From an uncultured Porphyromonadaceae bacterium (GTDB lineage: Bacteria; Bacteroidota; Bacteroidia; Bacteroidales; Muribaculaceae), in contig CALAVE010000032.1 of the NCBI GenBank assembly GCA_937892215.1, positions 1 to 64,000 on the forward strand: a DNA stretch of 64,000 nucleotides, read 5' to 3'. Below are positions 33,817 through 42,987 of this stretch, piece by piece. Position numbers and translations under genes: made by a program. Below the pieces are notes generated by a model, which was not told where the DNA came from, ran no database searches, and was given only the letters and a program-made list of their open reading frames with translations. Positions within the stretch are counted from its first letter, which is position 1. Every line of letters begins with the position of its first letter.

Positions 33817-35535
33817 TTATGCCTTTTTCTGCTCCTTAGCCCAACTGTCTTTCAGCCCGATAGTGCGGTTGAACACCAGATGTCCATCGGTGGAGTCGGG
33901 GTCAACGCAGAAGTAGCCTATGCGCTGGAACTGGAACTTGTCCTCGGGTTTAGCCATCTGTGCCAGATAGGGCTCAATCTTGGCGTTAGTAATCACTTTC
34001 AGGGAGTCGGGGTTAAGCAACTCGCGGAAGTCAGTTTCGCTCTCGGCACTGGGGTTCTCCACTGAGAAGAGACGGTCGTAGAGACGCACTTCGGCATCCT
34101 GGCAATGGCGAGCCGATACCCAGTGAAGCGTACCCTTTACCTTGCGCATGCTGCCCGGCATACCGCTGAGCGTGTCGGGGTCGTAGGTGCACTGGATCTC
34201 GTTTACGTTACCGTCGGCATCCTTGGTGCAGCCGGTGCACATGAGGATGTAGCCGCCCTTGAGCCGCACCTCCTTGCCCGGAGTCATGCGGAAGAATTTC
34301 TTGGGAGGCTCTTCCATGAAGTCGTCGCGCTCAATGAAGATTTCGCGGCAGAACGGCATCTGGTGCGTTCCGGCACCTTCCTGCTCAGGGTTGTTGTCCA
34401 TTGCCAGCATTTCCACTTTGTCCTCAGGATAGTTAGTGATTACCACCTTCACGGGGTTGATTACGGCGCAGACACGATTCGCGTTCTTGTTAAGGTCTTC
34501 ACGAATGGAGTGCTCCAGCAGGCTGATGTCGTTAAGAGCCTCATACTTGGTGTAGCCAATGGTGTCGATGAAGTTCTTTATAGACTGCGGAGTGTAGCCA
34601 CGGCGGCGCAGACCGCAGATGGTGGGCATGCGCGGATCGTCCCAACCACTCACCAGGTGCTCCTTGACCAGTTGCAGCAGTTTGCGCTTGCTCATGAGGG
34701 TGTAGGTGAGGTTGAGGCGGTTAAACTCAATCTGGCGTGGACAGTAGTCCTTAGCGCTTTCTCCGGCAAGTTCGCGAACGAAATAGTCGTAGAGTGGGCG
34801 GTGAGGAACGAACTCCAGCGTGCAGATGGAGTGAGTCACGCCTTCAAAGTAGTCGCTCTGTCCGTGTGCGAAGTCGTACATGGGATAAACTTTCCACTTT
34901 TCGCCGGTGCGCCAGTGTGGTTTCTTAATGATACGGTACATGATGGGGTCGCGGAAGTGCATATTGTCGCTTGTCATGTCGATTTTGGCACGCAGCACGC
35001 GACTGCCTTCCTCAAATTCGCCTGCGTTCATGCGCTGGAACAGGTCCAGATTTTCTTCCACGGAGCGGTTGCGGAACGGGCTTTCGGTACCGGCTTGAGT
35101 GGGAGTGCCTTTCTGCTGTGCAATCTGCTCGCTTGTCTGGTCGTCAACGTAGGCTTTGCCTTCCTTTATTAGGCGAATTGCGAAGTCATAGAGTTTTGGG
35201 AAATAGTCGCTGGCGTAGTAGAGCCTGTCGCCCCAGTCGTAACCCAGCCAGCGGATATCGCGCATAATGCTCTGCTCGTACTCGGTGTCTTCTTTCTGTG
35301 GGTTGGTGTCGTCGAATCGCAGGTTGCATGTTCCGCCCATCATTTCAGCCACACCAAAGTCCATGCAAATGGCCTTTGCATGGCCTATGTGCAGATAACC
35401 GTTGGGCTCGGGTGGGAAACGAGTGTTGAGTCGTCCGCCGTTTTTGCCTGCAGCCAGGTCGTCGGCCACTATCTGCTGAACAAAGTTCAGTCCCTTTTTC
35501 TCTTCGTTTGGTCTTATTTCGTTATTCTCTGCCAT
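33817..35535 (-). CDS. glnS: Glutaminyl-tRNA synthetase
   Basis: A 572-residue class I synthetase. The HIGH motif lies in TRFPPEPNGYLHIGHAKAICMD, FDDTNPQKED follows it, and the second signature is LMSKRKLLQLV. The C-terminal two beta-barrels (about 350-560) that read the anticodon are complete. Presence of GlnRS means the cell can charge Gln directly. These hallmarks favour GlnRS over GluRS. A TTG-N20-TAATTTTG promoter lies upstream on the minus strand. Confidence 0.96.
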   Translation of the reverse strand: MAENNEIRPNEEKKGLNFVQQIVADDLAAGKNGGRLNTRFPPEPNGYLHIGHAKAICMDFGVAEMMGGTCNLRFDDTNPQKEDTEYEQSIMRDIRWLGYDWGDRLYYASDYFPKLYDFAIRLIKEGKAYVDDQTSEQIAQQKGTPTQAGTESPFRNRSVEENLDLFQRMNAGEFEEGSRVLRAKIDMTSDNMHFRDPIMYRIIKKPHWRTGEKWKVYPMYDFAHGQSDYFEGVTHSICTLEFVPHRPLYDYFVRELAGESAKDYCPRQIEFNRLNLTYTLMSKRKLLQLVKEHLVSGWDDPRMPTICGLRRRGYTPQSIKNFIDTIGYTKYEALNDISLLEHSIREDLNKNANRVCAVINPVKVVITNYPEDKVEMLAMDNNPEQEGAGTHQMPFCREIFIERDDFMEEPPKKFFRMTPGKEVRLKGGYILMCTGCTKDADGNVNEIQCTYDPDTLSGMPGSMRKVKGTLHWVSARHCQDAEVRLYDRLFSVENPSAESETDFRELLNPDSLKVITNAKIEPYLAQMAKPEDKFQFQRIGYFCVDPDSTDGHLVFNRTIGLKDSWAKEQKKA

Positions 35536-35581
35536 AAAGGTTGATACGATTATAAAATTTCGGTTTCTGATAATTAAGATG

Positions 35582-35612
35582 CAAAATTACTAATTTTTAT
35601 TTCAAGTAGCAA
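35582..35612 (-). promoter_or_regulatory. Promoter of glnS
   Basis: TTG (35612-35610), 20-bp spacer, TAATTTTG (35589-35582), 46 bp upstream of the glnS ATG. Confidence 0.55.
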
Positions 35613-35730
35613 GAAGGTGGGGACAGTTTTCCTGAAATAGTGTAATCTTGGGGCGAACGCTTGCATGGCTCAGGAAATTTGACGAAATTTGCCGGTGTGT
35701 AATGAAAAAGGAAACTTTATAATAAACCTC

Positions 35731-35787
35731 ATGAGCATAGAGAAGTTAAGACAGTATTATCTCCGCTTCAAGCCAAACTTGTTTTAG
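35731..35787 (+). pseudogene. 18-codon fragment resembling the DUF3667 gene start
   Basis: ATG at 35731 opens MSIEKLRQYYLRFKPNLF then a TAG. EKLRQYYLRF matches EQLRQYYCRF at the start of the DUF3667 protein 1.5 kb downstream (37231), and about 25 of 34 bases match there. It looks like the left remnant of a duplication that now flanks the CPA2 antiporter gene, though a leader peptide cannot be excluded. The rest of 35536-35877 holds only the glnS promoter. Confidence 0.45.
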
Positions 35788-35877
35788 CGTAGGCGTGGTG
35801 AGAAAAAGCGCGTGCGATGAGAAGTCTTGAAAATATGCATAAAAACAAAACGATTTAATGATAATCCAATTAGTGAT

Positions 35878-37224
35878 ATGGTACAAGATTTATACATTTT
35901 GATGATAACAGCTGCTGTAGTCAGTATTCTGTTTAAGTTGTTAAAGCAGCCTGTGGTGCTGGGCTATATAGTAGCAGGTGTCTTGGTGGGGCCGTATCTG
36001 TATGGCGAGACCATTGTGAATGCCGACAATGTGAAGGCATGGGGCGATATCGGCGTGCTGTTTGTGTTGTTCTGCATCGGTCTGGAGTTCCGCCTGAAGA
36101 ACCTCATCAGCAGCGGCAAGGTGGCGGCAATAGGTGCGATGACAATTATCCTGGGGATGATGCTCTTTGGATTCTGCGTGGGAAAGTTTGCCGAATTGGA
36201 TATGGTCAACTCCCTTTTCCTCGCGGGCATGCTTTGTATGTCGAGCACCACTATAGTGATGAAGGCCATCGACGAGGCGGGCCTGAGCAAGGAGCGTTTC
36301 GTCAAGGGAGCTACCAGCATCCTTATCGTGGAGGATGTGGTGGCTGTGGTGCTGATGGTATTGCTCTCAAGTATAGCAATTCGTCATCAGTTCGAGGGTG
36401 CCGAGCTGGCCAGCAAGATAGTCGATTTGGCCATTACGCTCGCGGCATGGTTCATCTGCGGAATACTGATTATCCCCACGCTGATACGCAAAGTGAAAAA
36501 ACATTTGAACGACGAGACACTTATCATCCTCGCCTTGGGTCTGTGCCTGGGTATGGTGCTGACGGCCGAGGAGGCAGGGTTCAGCAGCGCACTCGGCGCT
36601 TTCGTGATGGGTTCTATCCTTGCCGAGACAGTTGAGTCGCATCGTATCGAAAAACTGATGACGCCTCTGAAGAATGTCTTTGCTGCTATCTTCTTCATAT
36701 CTGTGGGTATGCTTATTAATCCATCCTCATTAGCGGAATATTGGCTAAATATCCTGTTGGTTTGCTTAGTGATTATCATCGGAATGATTCTCTTTGGCAC
36801 ATTGGGTTGCTGGTGGGGCGGTCAGACGATGCGCGACTCCATGCTTACCAGCTTCTCATTCGTGCAGATTGGCGAATTCTCGTTCATCATCGCGTCACTG
36901 GGTACAAGCTTGGGAGTCCTCGACGCCGCCATCTATCCTATCATCGTAGCTTCCAGTGTGGTGACCACCTTCCTCACGCCCTATATTATGAAGGCTACGC
37001 TGCCATGCTATAAGTTCCTTTATAATCACGCCTCAGAGAGCCTGCGAGCTAAGATTGACCGGCGCGAGCAGCAAGTGGCAGAAGCGGAGGCGGCTGCACC
37101 ATCCGATGATACGAACTCATTAGCCGACAGGGCGCGTCATGCCGTAAGAAATACCTATATCACGAAGCGTCTTGTCAATCTGTTTATCAATAACATGAGT
37201 GCTCATGATGACAATGCGGAATAA
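35878..37224 (+). CDS. CPA2-family cation:proton antiporter
   Basis: A 448-residue membrane protein starting MVQDLYILMI; an earlier start adds a hydrophilic 17-residue stretch atypical of the family. About 12-13 transmembrane helices with CPA2/KefB motifs: QPVVLGYIVAGVLVGP, LFCIGLEFRLKNL, SSTTIVMKAIDEAG and FISVGMLINP. It exchanges Na+ or K+ for protons. The C-terminal RCK/TrkA-N domain typical of KefB/KefC is absent and replaced by a short charged tail, so gating by nucleotides or glutathione is not expected. It precedes the DUF3667 gene by 6 bp. Confidence 0.85.
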   Translation: MVQDLYILMITAAVVSILFKLLKQPVVLGYIVAGVLVGPYLYGETIVNADNVKAWGDIGVLFVLFCIGLEFRLKNLISSGKVAAIGAMTIILGMMLFGFCVGKFAELDMVNSLFLAGMLCMSSTTIVMKAIDEAGLSKERFVKGATSILIVEDVVAVVLMVLLSSIAIRHQFEGAELASKIVDLAITLAAWFICGILIIPTLIRKVKKHLNDETLIILALGLCLGMVLTAEEAGFSSALGAFVMGSILAETVESHRIEKLMTPLKNVFAAIFFISVGMLINPSSLAEYWLNILLVCLVIIIGMILFGTLGCWWGGQTMRDSMLTSFSFVQIGEFSFIIASLGTSLGVLDAAIYPIIVASSVVTTFLTPYIMKATLPCYKFLYNHASESLRAKIDRREQQVAEAEAAAPSDDTNSLADRARHAVRNTYITKRLVNLFINNMSAHDDNAE

Positions 37225-37230
37225 ACGCTT

Positions 37231-38190
37231 ATGATAATAAATCTCGTGGCCACGGAGCAGTTAAGACAATACTATTGCCGCTTCCGCCGCTGGCAACAAG
37301 CTTTACCGCACTATGTCAGCCGGCATCCGGACGTCGTTCTGCATTGTCATAACTGCGGCACACAGTTCGCCGATAATTTTTGTCCTCGCTGTGGGCAGCG
37401 TGCCGGGGTTGGGCGCGTTGGGTGGAACTCTATCAAGGATAACATCGCCATTCTGTGGGGGCTGGATTCCCGTTCGCTCGGCTATACGCTTGTGCAGTTG
37501 CTGGGGCGTCCGGGCTATCTGGTGCGCGACTACATCAGCGGCCATCGCCAGGTGTCGTACCCGCCCATTAAGATGCTGGTGTTAGTGTGTCTGTTCGTTG
37601 TCCTTTTCGAGACGGTGTTCAATCTGAAGAATGATGTTCTGGGCATAACGTTCAATATTCAGGAGGTTGACGATATCATCGGATGGATAAATCAGCAAAA
37701 AAGCTGGGCAACGCTGTTTCTTCAATCCTTCTACATACTGCCCACATGGCTGGTGTTCCGCTTCGCCCCGAGTTACCCTCGCCACACGCTGCCTGAGGGG
37801 TTCTTTCTGCAAGTATTCCTGAGTGTTCTGAGTCTCATCCTGCAATTCATTGGCTATTGGAACGGAAATCTTGAATTCGCAATCTGGATAATGTACCTAT
37901 ACATTACCTACTACCAGCTTTTCGGCTATAACTGGTGGGGTACGCTGTGGCGATTGATAGTCATCTTACTATTGGTCGTTATCACGATGATTGTCGTGGT
38001 AGTGATAATAGGGAATATATATGATAGTGGCAACAACAGCAATGTGTTTCAAGACATACTGATTATTTTTGCCGGTGCAACTGTGTTAATGGCGGCAATT
38101 CTCCTTGTTACCCACCGCATCAACAAGCGCACATCCAAGATAAATAATGCCGACCTTTCTTTTAAAGAAAAATCAATTTCTTTATCTTAA
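37231..38190 (+). CDS. DUF3667 membrane protein with zinc ribbon
   Basis: A 319-residue protein. The N terminus has a zinc-ribbon-like pair CHNCGTQFADNFCPRCGQ (about residues 47-64), followed by the DUF3667 region (about 70-120) and several transmembrane helices (about 110-290). DUF3667 is a Bacteroidetes family of unknown function. The beginning, EQLRQYYCRFR, is echoed at 35731. It is probably cotranscribed with the antiporter, so a role in membrane or ion homeostasis is possible but unproven. Confidence 0.8.
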   Translation: MIINLVATEQLRQYYCRFRRWQQALPHYVSRHPDVVLHCHNCGTQFADNFCPRCGQRAGVGRVGWNSIKDNIAILWGLDSRSLGYTLVQLLGRPGYLVRDYISGHRQVSYPPIKMLVLVCLFVVLFETVFNLKNDVLGITFNIQEVDDIIGWINQQKSWATLFLQSFYILPTWLVFRFAPSYPRHTLPEGFFLQVFLSVLSLILQFIGYWNGNLEFAIWIMYLYITYYQLFGYNWWGTLWRLIVILLLVVITMIVVVVIIGNIYDSGNNSNVFQDILIIFAGATVLMAAILLVTHRINKRTSKINNADLSFKEKSISLS

Positions 38191-38195
38191 CCGGC

Positions 38196-38224
38196 TTGTG
38201 AATCGGAATTTTTATCTATATTTG
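38196..38224 (+). promoter_or_regulatory. Promoter of rarA
   Basis: TTG (38196-38198), 18-bp spacer, TATATTTG (38217-38224), 34 bp before the rarA ATG. A strong Bacteroidetes match. Confidence 0.75.
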
Positions 38225-38258
38225 TGGAGACAAAGGACAAGTTATATCATAAAGCATT

Positions 38259-39554
38259 ATGTACGAACCGTTGGCCGAGCGAATGAGGCCCAAGTCGCTT
38301 GATGACTACATAGGGCAGAAACACCTCGTGGGCGAGGGCGCCGTGATTCGCCGCATGATAGAGAGCGGTAACATTTCGTCGTTCATCCTGTGGGGACCTC
38401 CCGGGGTGGGGAAGACCACTCTGGCCAGGATTATAGCGCAGCAGACGCAAGTGCCGTTCTACACACTTTCGGCAGTGACCGCCGGGGTGAAGGAGGTTCG
38501 CGAAGTGCTGGAGCGCTGCAAGGCTGATGCCCATAGCGTGTTCGCCACGGGGCGTCCCATTTTGTTCATCGATGAGATTCACCGGTTCAACAAGTCGCAG
38601 CAGGATTCTCTGCTGGGAGCGGTGGAGAACGGAACGGTGACGCTGATAGGTGCCACCACCGAGAATCCGTCGTTTGAAGTGATTCGTCCGCTACTGAGCC
38701 GTGCTCAGGTGTATGTGCTGAATCCGCTTGACCGTGACGACTTGCTTGAGTTGCTGGACCGTGCCGTGAAGACCGATGAGATGTTCCGCGGCCGAGAGGT
38801 GCGGATTGAGGAGACCGAGGCCTTGCTGCGATTCTCGGGTGGGGACGCTCGCAAACTGCTCAATATCCTCGACCTGGTGATGCAGTCGCTGGGCGCGCGT
38901 GAGCCGTTTGTGATTAATAACGAAGTGGTAACCGAACGGCTTCAGCAGAATCCGCTCGCCTTTGACAAGAACGGCGAGATGCACTACGACATAATTTCGG
39001 CATTCATAAAATCAATCCGCGGCAGCGACCCCGATGCGGCGGTATATTGGCTTGCCAGGCTGATAGCGGGAGGGGAGGACCCCAAGTTCATAGCCCGTCG
39101 CCTGTGCATACTGGCAGCCGAGGACATTGGTCTTGCCAATCCCAACGCGTTGCTCCTGGCCAATGCCACGTTCGACATAATCAACAAGATTGGTTGGCCC
39201 GAAGGGCGTATCCCGCTGAGTGAGTGTGCCATCTACCTTGCCACCAGTGCGAAAAGCAACAGCGCATACCTTGCGATAGGCGCGGCTCAGTCGCTTGTGG
39301 AAAAGACAGGAAACGCTCCGGTGCCACTCCACTTGCGCAACGCCCCCACAAAACTCATGGAGCAACTGGGCTATGGCGCGGAATACAAGTACGCTCACGA
39401 TTTCCCGGGCCATTTCGTGAACCAGCAGTATATGCCGCAGGAGATAGGCCACCCCACACTGTGGCAGGCTCAGGACAATCCGGCAGAGGCTAAAATGCGT
39501 GAGCGCATGGACCGGTTGTGGCGCAGAGGCTTAGCCGACGATAGTAAGGGATAA
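38259..39554 (+). CDS. rarA: Replication-associated recombination AAA ATPase RarA (MgsA)
   Basis: A 431-residue clamp-loader-like AAA protein: PLAERMRPKSLDDYIGQKHL, Walker A GPPGVGKTT, Walker B LFIDEIHRFNKSQQD, sensor 1 IGATTENPSFEV, and the C-terminal RarA/MgsA tetramerisation domain (SGDPDAAVYW-like SIRGSDPDAAVYWLARLIAGG). It acts at stalled replication forks with SSB and RecA. Complete and transcribed alone from its own promoter. Confidence 0.95.
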   Translation: MYEPLAERMRPKSLDDYIGQKHLVGEGAVIRRMIESGNISSFILWGPPGVGKTTLARIIAQQTQVPFYTLSAVTAGVKEVREVLERCKADAHSVFATGRPILFIDEIHRFNKSQQDSLLGAVENGTVTLIGATTENPSFEVIRPLLSRAQVYVLNPLDRDDLLELLDRAVKTDEMFRGREVRIEETEALLRFSGGDARKLLNILDLVMQSLGAREPFVINNEVVTERLQQNPLAFDKNGEMHYDIISAFIKSIRGSDPDAAVYWLARLIAGGEDPKFIARRLCILAAEDIGLANPNALLLANATFDIINKIGWPEGRIPLSECAIYLATSAKSNSAYLAIGAAQSLVEKTGNAPVPLHLRNAPTKLMEQLGYGAEYKYAHDFPGHFVNQQYMPQEIGHPTLWQAQDNPAEAKMRERMDRLWRRGLADDSKG

Positions 39555-39711
39555 AAACGCACGCAGGATTTTTTTAGTCAGGAATTTAACTTTCACCTCG
39601 TTACTGCATCTAAAAATAGTTGCACCTATGAGCGTGTGGCATAAAGTCAGTTATTTTAACCGGAATCGGGTTTGCAGGCAACTTCGTCGCAATATTTGTT
39701 ACGGTATTTGC

Positions 39712-39742
39712 TTGGCAAATTAAATGTTTGTTAGTATATTTG
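39712..39742 (+). promoter_or_regulatory. Promoter of the alpha-amylase gene
   Basis: TTG (39712-39714), 20-bp spacer, TATATTTG (39735-39742), 64 bp before the ATG at 39807. Confidence 0.65.
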
Positions 39743-39806
39743 CTTTCTGCCTGATACTAATAAGACTGGTGTGATTAGTGTTTTTAACCTTTATAAACGT
39801 AGAAGT

Positions 39807-42800
39807 ATGAAATTAAAACTACTTAAATCAACGCTTGCGGTGATGCTGCTTTGCGTTTTTGTAATGCCTATGAAGGCACAAGGATGGCCCGAGGCCTATG
39901 GCGGTGTAATTCTGCAGGGGTTCTCGTGGGATAGTTATAATGCCACCAAGTGGACAGTGCTGACGAGTCAGGCCGAGGATTTGTCCTACGCTTTCGACCT
40001 GATATGGATTCCAAATGCCGCCAACTGTGGCAGTGGCAATCAGATGGGATATTCGCCGCTTTACTGGTTCACAAACTATAGCAGCTCGTTCGGTACGAAG
40101 GCTGAGTTGCAGTCGATGGTGGCCGCACTCAAGGCTAATGGCATCGGCGTGATAGGCGATGTGGTGGTTAATCACCGTAAGAACGTGAGCAACTGGACGG
40201 ATTTCCCGTCGGAGACCTATAATGGTGTGACATACCAACTTACGGCGAGCGACATCTGCAGCGATGATGACGGCGGAGCCACTGCGAACCACCTTCAGAG
40301 CGGAGAAAGCCTGGGAAATGCCGACACGGGAACAGGCTGGAGCGGAATGCGCGACTTGGACCACACCAGCACCAACGTGCAGAATAACGTGAAGGCCTAC
40401 GTGAAAATGCTCCTCGATGACCTGGGCTACGTGGGATTCCGCTACGACATGGTTCTGGGTTACGCACCGACCTACACGGCGATGTACAACGCATACGCCA
40501 ATCCTCAGTTCAGCATTGGCGAATGCTGGGATACCGCCGATGCTATCAAGGACTGGATTGACGGGACGGCGGTGGGAGGCTCTCCCACGAGCGCAGCGTT
40601 CGATTTCCAGTTCCGTTACACCGTGCGTAACGCCATCAACGGCAACGACTGGACCAAACTCAGCCAGGCCAATACCGGAAGCGGCGGCTATCCGCTGGTG
40701 AGCAACAGTTTCAATAGCGGCGGCTACAAGCGTTATGCCGTGACTTTTGTGGAGAATCACGATACGCAGGACCGCGGTGCTGTGACCGGTTACAGCAAGG
40801 ACCCGATAGTGAGCGACACCCTGGCGGCCAACGCCTATATGCTGGCTATGCCCGGGACTCCGTGCGTGTTTCAGCCTCACTGGCTCGCATACCCCACAGA
40901 AATAAAGACTATGGTGGCGGCTCGCAAGGCTGCAGGTGTGACAAACACCAGTTCATATCGCGTGGTGTCGTCGTCCGCAAACCGTTATGTGATTTCCACA
41001 ACCGGAACCAAGTCATCGCTTATCGCCGCTGTTGGCTCAAACCTGAGCGGCTACACCGGTCCGAGCAACACCACACTTGTGGCCGAAGGCTATCACTATA
41101 AGTATTTCATGAGCAACAATGCCAACGTGGCCTGGACCGCGACGCCGTCCGGCTCCTACCGAGAAGCGTTTGACGTGAAACTTACCGCGGTGTCGTCGCA
41201 ATACACCACCATTGCCTATACACTCGACGGTTCTGAGCCTACCGCCAGTAGCCCGACAGTGTCAAGTGGCAGCACTATCACCATTAGCGATGACGCTGTG
41301 CTTAAAGCTGCGCTGGTGAGCGGATCGTCCATTGTGTCGGGCAGTACCATGACTCGCGTATATAAGGTGCAGGCCATGAAGGACATAACCGTTTATTTCA
41401 AGGCTCCTACCGGAATTTGGAGCGATGTGTATTTCTACGCGTGGGACTCGTCGTCATCACCACTGGGTAGCTGGCCCGGAACCAAGATTACGCAGACCAC
41501 GACTGTTCATGGCGACACTTTCTATTACTATACGCTGTCTTCCACCGATTTGAACTATTCGTTCAACTTGATTGTGGGCAACGGCGGCAGCGGCAACGGA
41601 AATCAGACGGTGAACATCACCGGTGTCTCTCAAGACATTTATCTGGAACTGGGCACCCAGAACGGGAAATATAATGTGAACGACGTGACTGAGCAATATT
41701 CCACTCCGCTCACCGCAACGGTTTATTTCAAAGACCCGGGATGGAGCACAGTTAACTACTATGCCTGGGATGACAATGGCTCCTCCTTGCTGGGTAGTTG
41801 GCCCGGAACCGCGATAACGGAGAAGACCACCGTTGACGGTGTATCGTACTATTACCACACGTTTGTGAAAGACACTCAAGACTACACCTTTAATGTGATT
41901 TTCAACAACGGTGACGGCACCCAGACCGTGGACATCAAGGGCATAACCGACGATGTGTATTATGAGTTGTTAGGCCAGGACGCTTCCGGTAAATACCTTG
42001 TGGGAGAGGTGGGTAGCACGTTTACACCCTACAATGTCACAGTTTATTTCAAAGACCCGGAATGGAGCACCGTTAACTTCTACTCGTGGGATAGCAGCGG
42101 CAGCCCGTTGCTTGGCGGATGGCCTGGAACTGAGATAACCGACGTGGTTTACATCGACGGTGAGCCGTGGTATTACTATCCGTTTACAATTGACTATGAG
42201 GGAAAAACCATTAATGTGATATTCAATAACGGCACGAACCAGACTGTGGATATTAAGGACATTGACTCCGACGTGTATTACGAACTGGGAGAACTCAGTT
42301 CGGGCAAGTATCAGGTGACTGATGCGGGCGACATGACCGAGCAGATTACCGGTGTGACACTTAGCGAGGAGTCGGTAAGGCTCGACGCGGGTGAGACGCT
42401 GTCGCTAAGCGCGCTTGTTAGTGGAGTGAATGTGCGCTCGGATGTGGTGTGGACATCCAGTAACGAGAACGTGGTGAAGGTGACCGGCGGCTCTCCGTCG
42501 CCAGTGCGAAATAGTGGCCCCAGGCGCTCTGCTTCGGTGGGCGGAAACGTGGAGGCCGTGGGCGATGGCTCGGCTACGATTACGGCTTCAGTTGGCGAAT
42601 TCAGCGCGATATGTGCTGTTACAGTGGGCGAATCTACTGATGTGAGCGACTTGGCTGTTCCTTCCGTGACGGCACGCCTTTCGGGTGAAAACCTGATTAT
42701 CCACAGTTCGGAAGCGGCAAAGGCACAAATCGTTCTCACGAACGGAACGTGGCGCACGGTTGACGTAAATCCCGGAGCCAACGTTTATCCGGTGGGTGAC

Positions 42801-42857
42801 GCTGTCATCGTGATAGTGAAGATAGGAACTAAAGCAATGAAATTGACAAGAAAATAA
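39807..42857 (+). CDS. Secreted GH13 alpha-amylase with three CBM26 modules and a Big2 domain
   Basis: A 1016-residue exported starch-degrading enzyme starting MKLKLLKSTL, with a signal peptide ending at MKAQG. Domains in order: GH13 barrel (about 20-390) with DVVVNHR, GFRYDMVLGY (nucleophile Asp), IGECWD (acid/base Glu) and FVENHDTQ (third Asp), all intact; a chitobiase-like or FN3-like domain (about 440-515, AYTLDGSEPTAS); three CBM26 starch-binding modules (about 525-840, VYFK...WPGT...GKY); a Big2 Ig-like domain (about 845-950); and a C-terminal tail (KIGTKAMKLTRK) resembling exported-protein sorting tails. It is not part of a sus-like locus here. It would act at the surface or outside the cell on starch. 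Confidence 0.9.
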   Translation: MKLKLLKSTLAVMLLCVFVMPMKAQGWPEAYGGVILQGFSWDSYNATKWTVLTSQAEDLSYAFDLIWIPNAANCGSGNQMGYSPLYWFTNYSSSFGTKAELQSMVAALKANGIGVIGDVVVNHRKNVSNWTDFPSETYNGVTYQLTASDICSDDDGGATANHLQSGESLGNADTGTGWSGMRDLDHTSTNVQNNVKAYVKMLLDDLGYVGFRYDMVLGYAPTYTAMYNAYANPQFSIGECWDTADAIKDWIDGTAVGGSPTSAAFDFQFRYTVRNAINGNDWTKLSQANTGSGGYPLVSNSFNSGGYKRYAVTFVENHDTQDRGAVTGYSKDPIVSDTLAANAYMLAMPGTPCVFQPHWLAYPTEIKTMVAARKAAGVTNTSSYRVVSSSANRYVISTTGTKSSLIAAVGSNLSGYTGPSNTTLVAEGYHYKYFMSNNANVAWTATPSGSYREAFDVKLTAVSSQYTTIAYTLDGSEPTASSPTVSSGSTITISDDAVLKAALVSGSSIVSGSTMTRVYKVQAMKDITVYFKAPTGIWSDVYFYAWDSSSSPLGSWPGTKITQTTTVHGDTFYYYTLSSTDLNYSFNLIVGNGGSGNGNQTVNITGVSQDIYLELGTQNGKYNVNDVTEQYSTPLTATVYFKDPGWSTVNYYAWDDNGSSLLGSWPGTAITEKTTVDGVSYYYHTFVKDTQDYTFNVIFNNGDGTQTVDIKGITDDVYYELLGQDASGKYLVGEVGSTFTPYNVTVYFKDPEWSTVNFYSWDSSGSPLLGGWPGTEITDVVYIDGEPWYYYPFTIDYEGKTINVIFNNGTNQTVDIKDIDSDVYYELGELSSGKYQVTDAGDMTEQITGVTLSEESVRLDAGETLSLSALVSGVNVRSDVVWTSSNENVVKVTGGSPSPVRNSGPRRSASVGGNVEAVGDGSATITASVGEFSAICAVTVGESTDVSDLAVPSVTARLSGENLIIHSSEAAKAQIVLTNGTWRTVDVNPGANVYPVGDAVIVIVKIGTKAMKLTRK
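41375..42330 (+). repeat. Tandem CBM26-coding repeats in the amylase gene
   Basis: Three units of about 320-340 bp begin near 41375, 41715 and 42038. Each opens with GTTTATTTCAAAG/GG-like sequence and contains a conserved WPGT-coding stretch. Units 2 and 3 are the closest (TTTATTTCAAAGACCCGG shared exactly), which indicates recent duplication. Confidence 0.8.
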
Positions 42858-42870
42858 GGTGCAACAACCA

Positions 42871-42907
42871 TAAACCCAATCTGTCATTAGGCCGATTGGG
42901 GATAAAA
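42871..42907 (+). repeat. 3'-end palindrome family, copy C
   Basis: CCCAATC (42875-42881) and GATTGGG (42894-42900) enclose the core CATTAGG (42885-42891), 13 bp after the amylase stop. Same orientation relative to the gene as the other copies. Confidence 0.65.
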
Positions 42908-42909
42908 CA

Positions 42910-42944
42910 GAGACCGGAGTTCCAGTGATGTGGGCTCCGGTCTC
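42910..42944. terminator. Terminator hairpin between convergent genes
   Basis: GAGACCGGAG (42910-42919) and CTCCGGTCTC (42935-42944) form a perfect 10-bp stem with a 15-nt loop between the amylase and the minus-strand lipoprotein gene. Confidence 0.75.
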
Positions 42945-42987
42945 ATTCCGCTCACAAAATTTATGCGAACAGATGTGGGTGAGCGGA

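Noticed and set aside
37141..37224. CPA2 antiporter as a truncated KefB that lost its RCK domain by mutation
   Set aside because: The gene ends cleanly with a charged tail and no RCK-like remnant follows in any frame, so it is more likely a naturally RCK-less family member.
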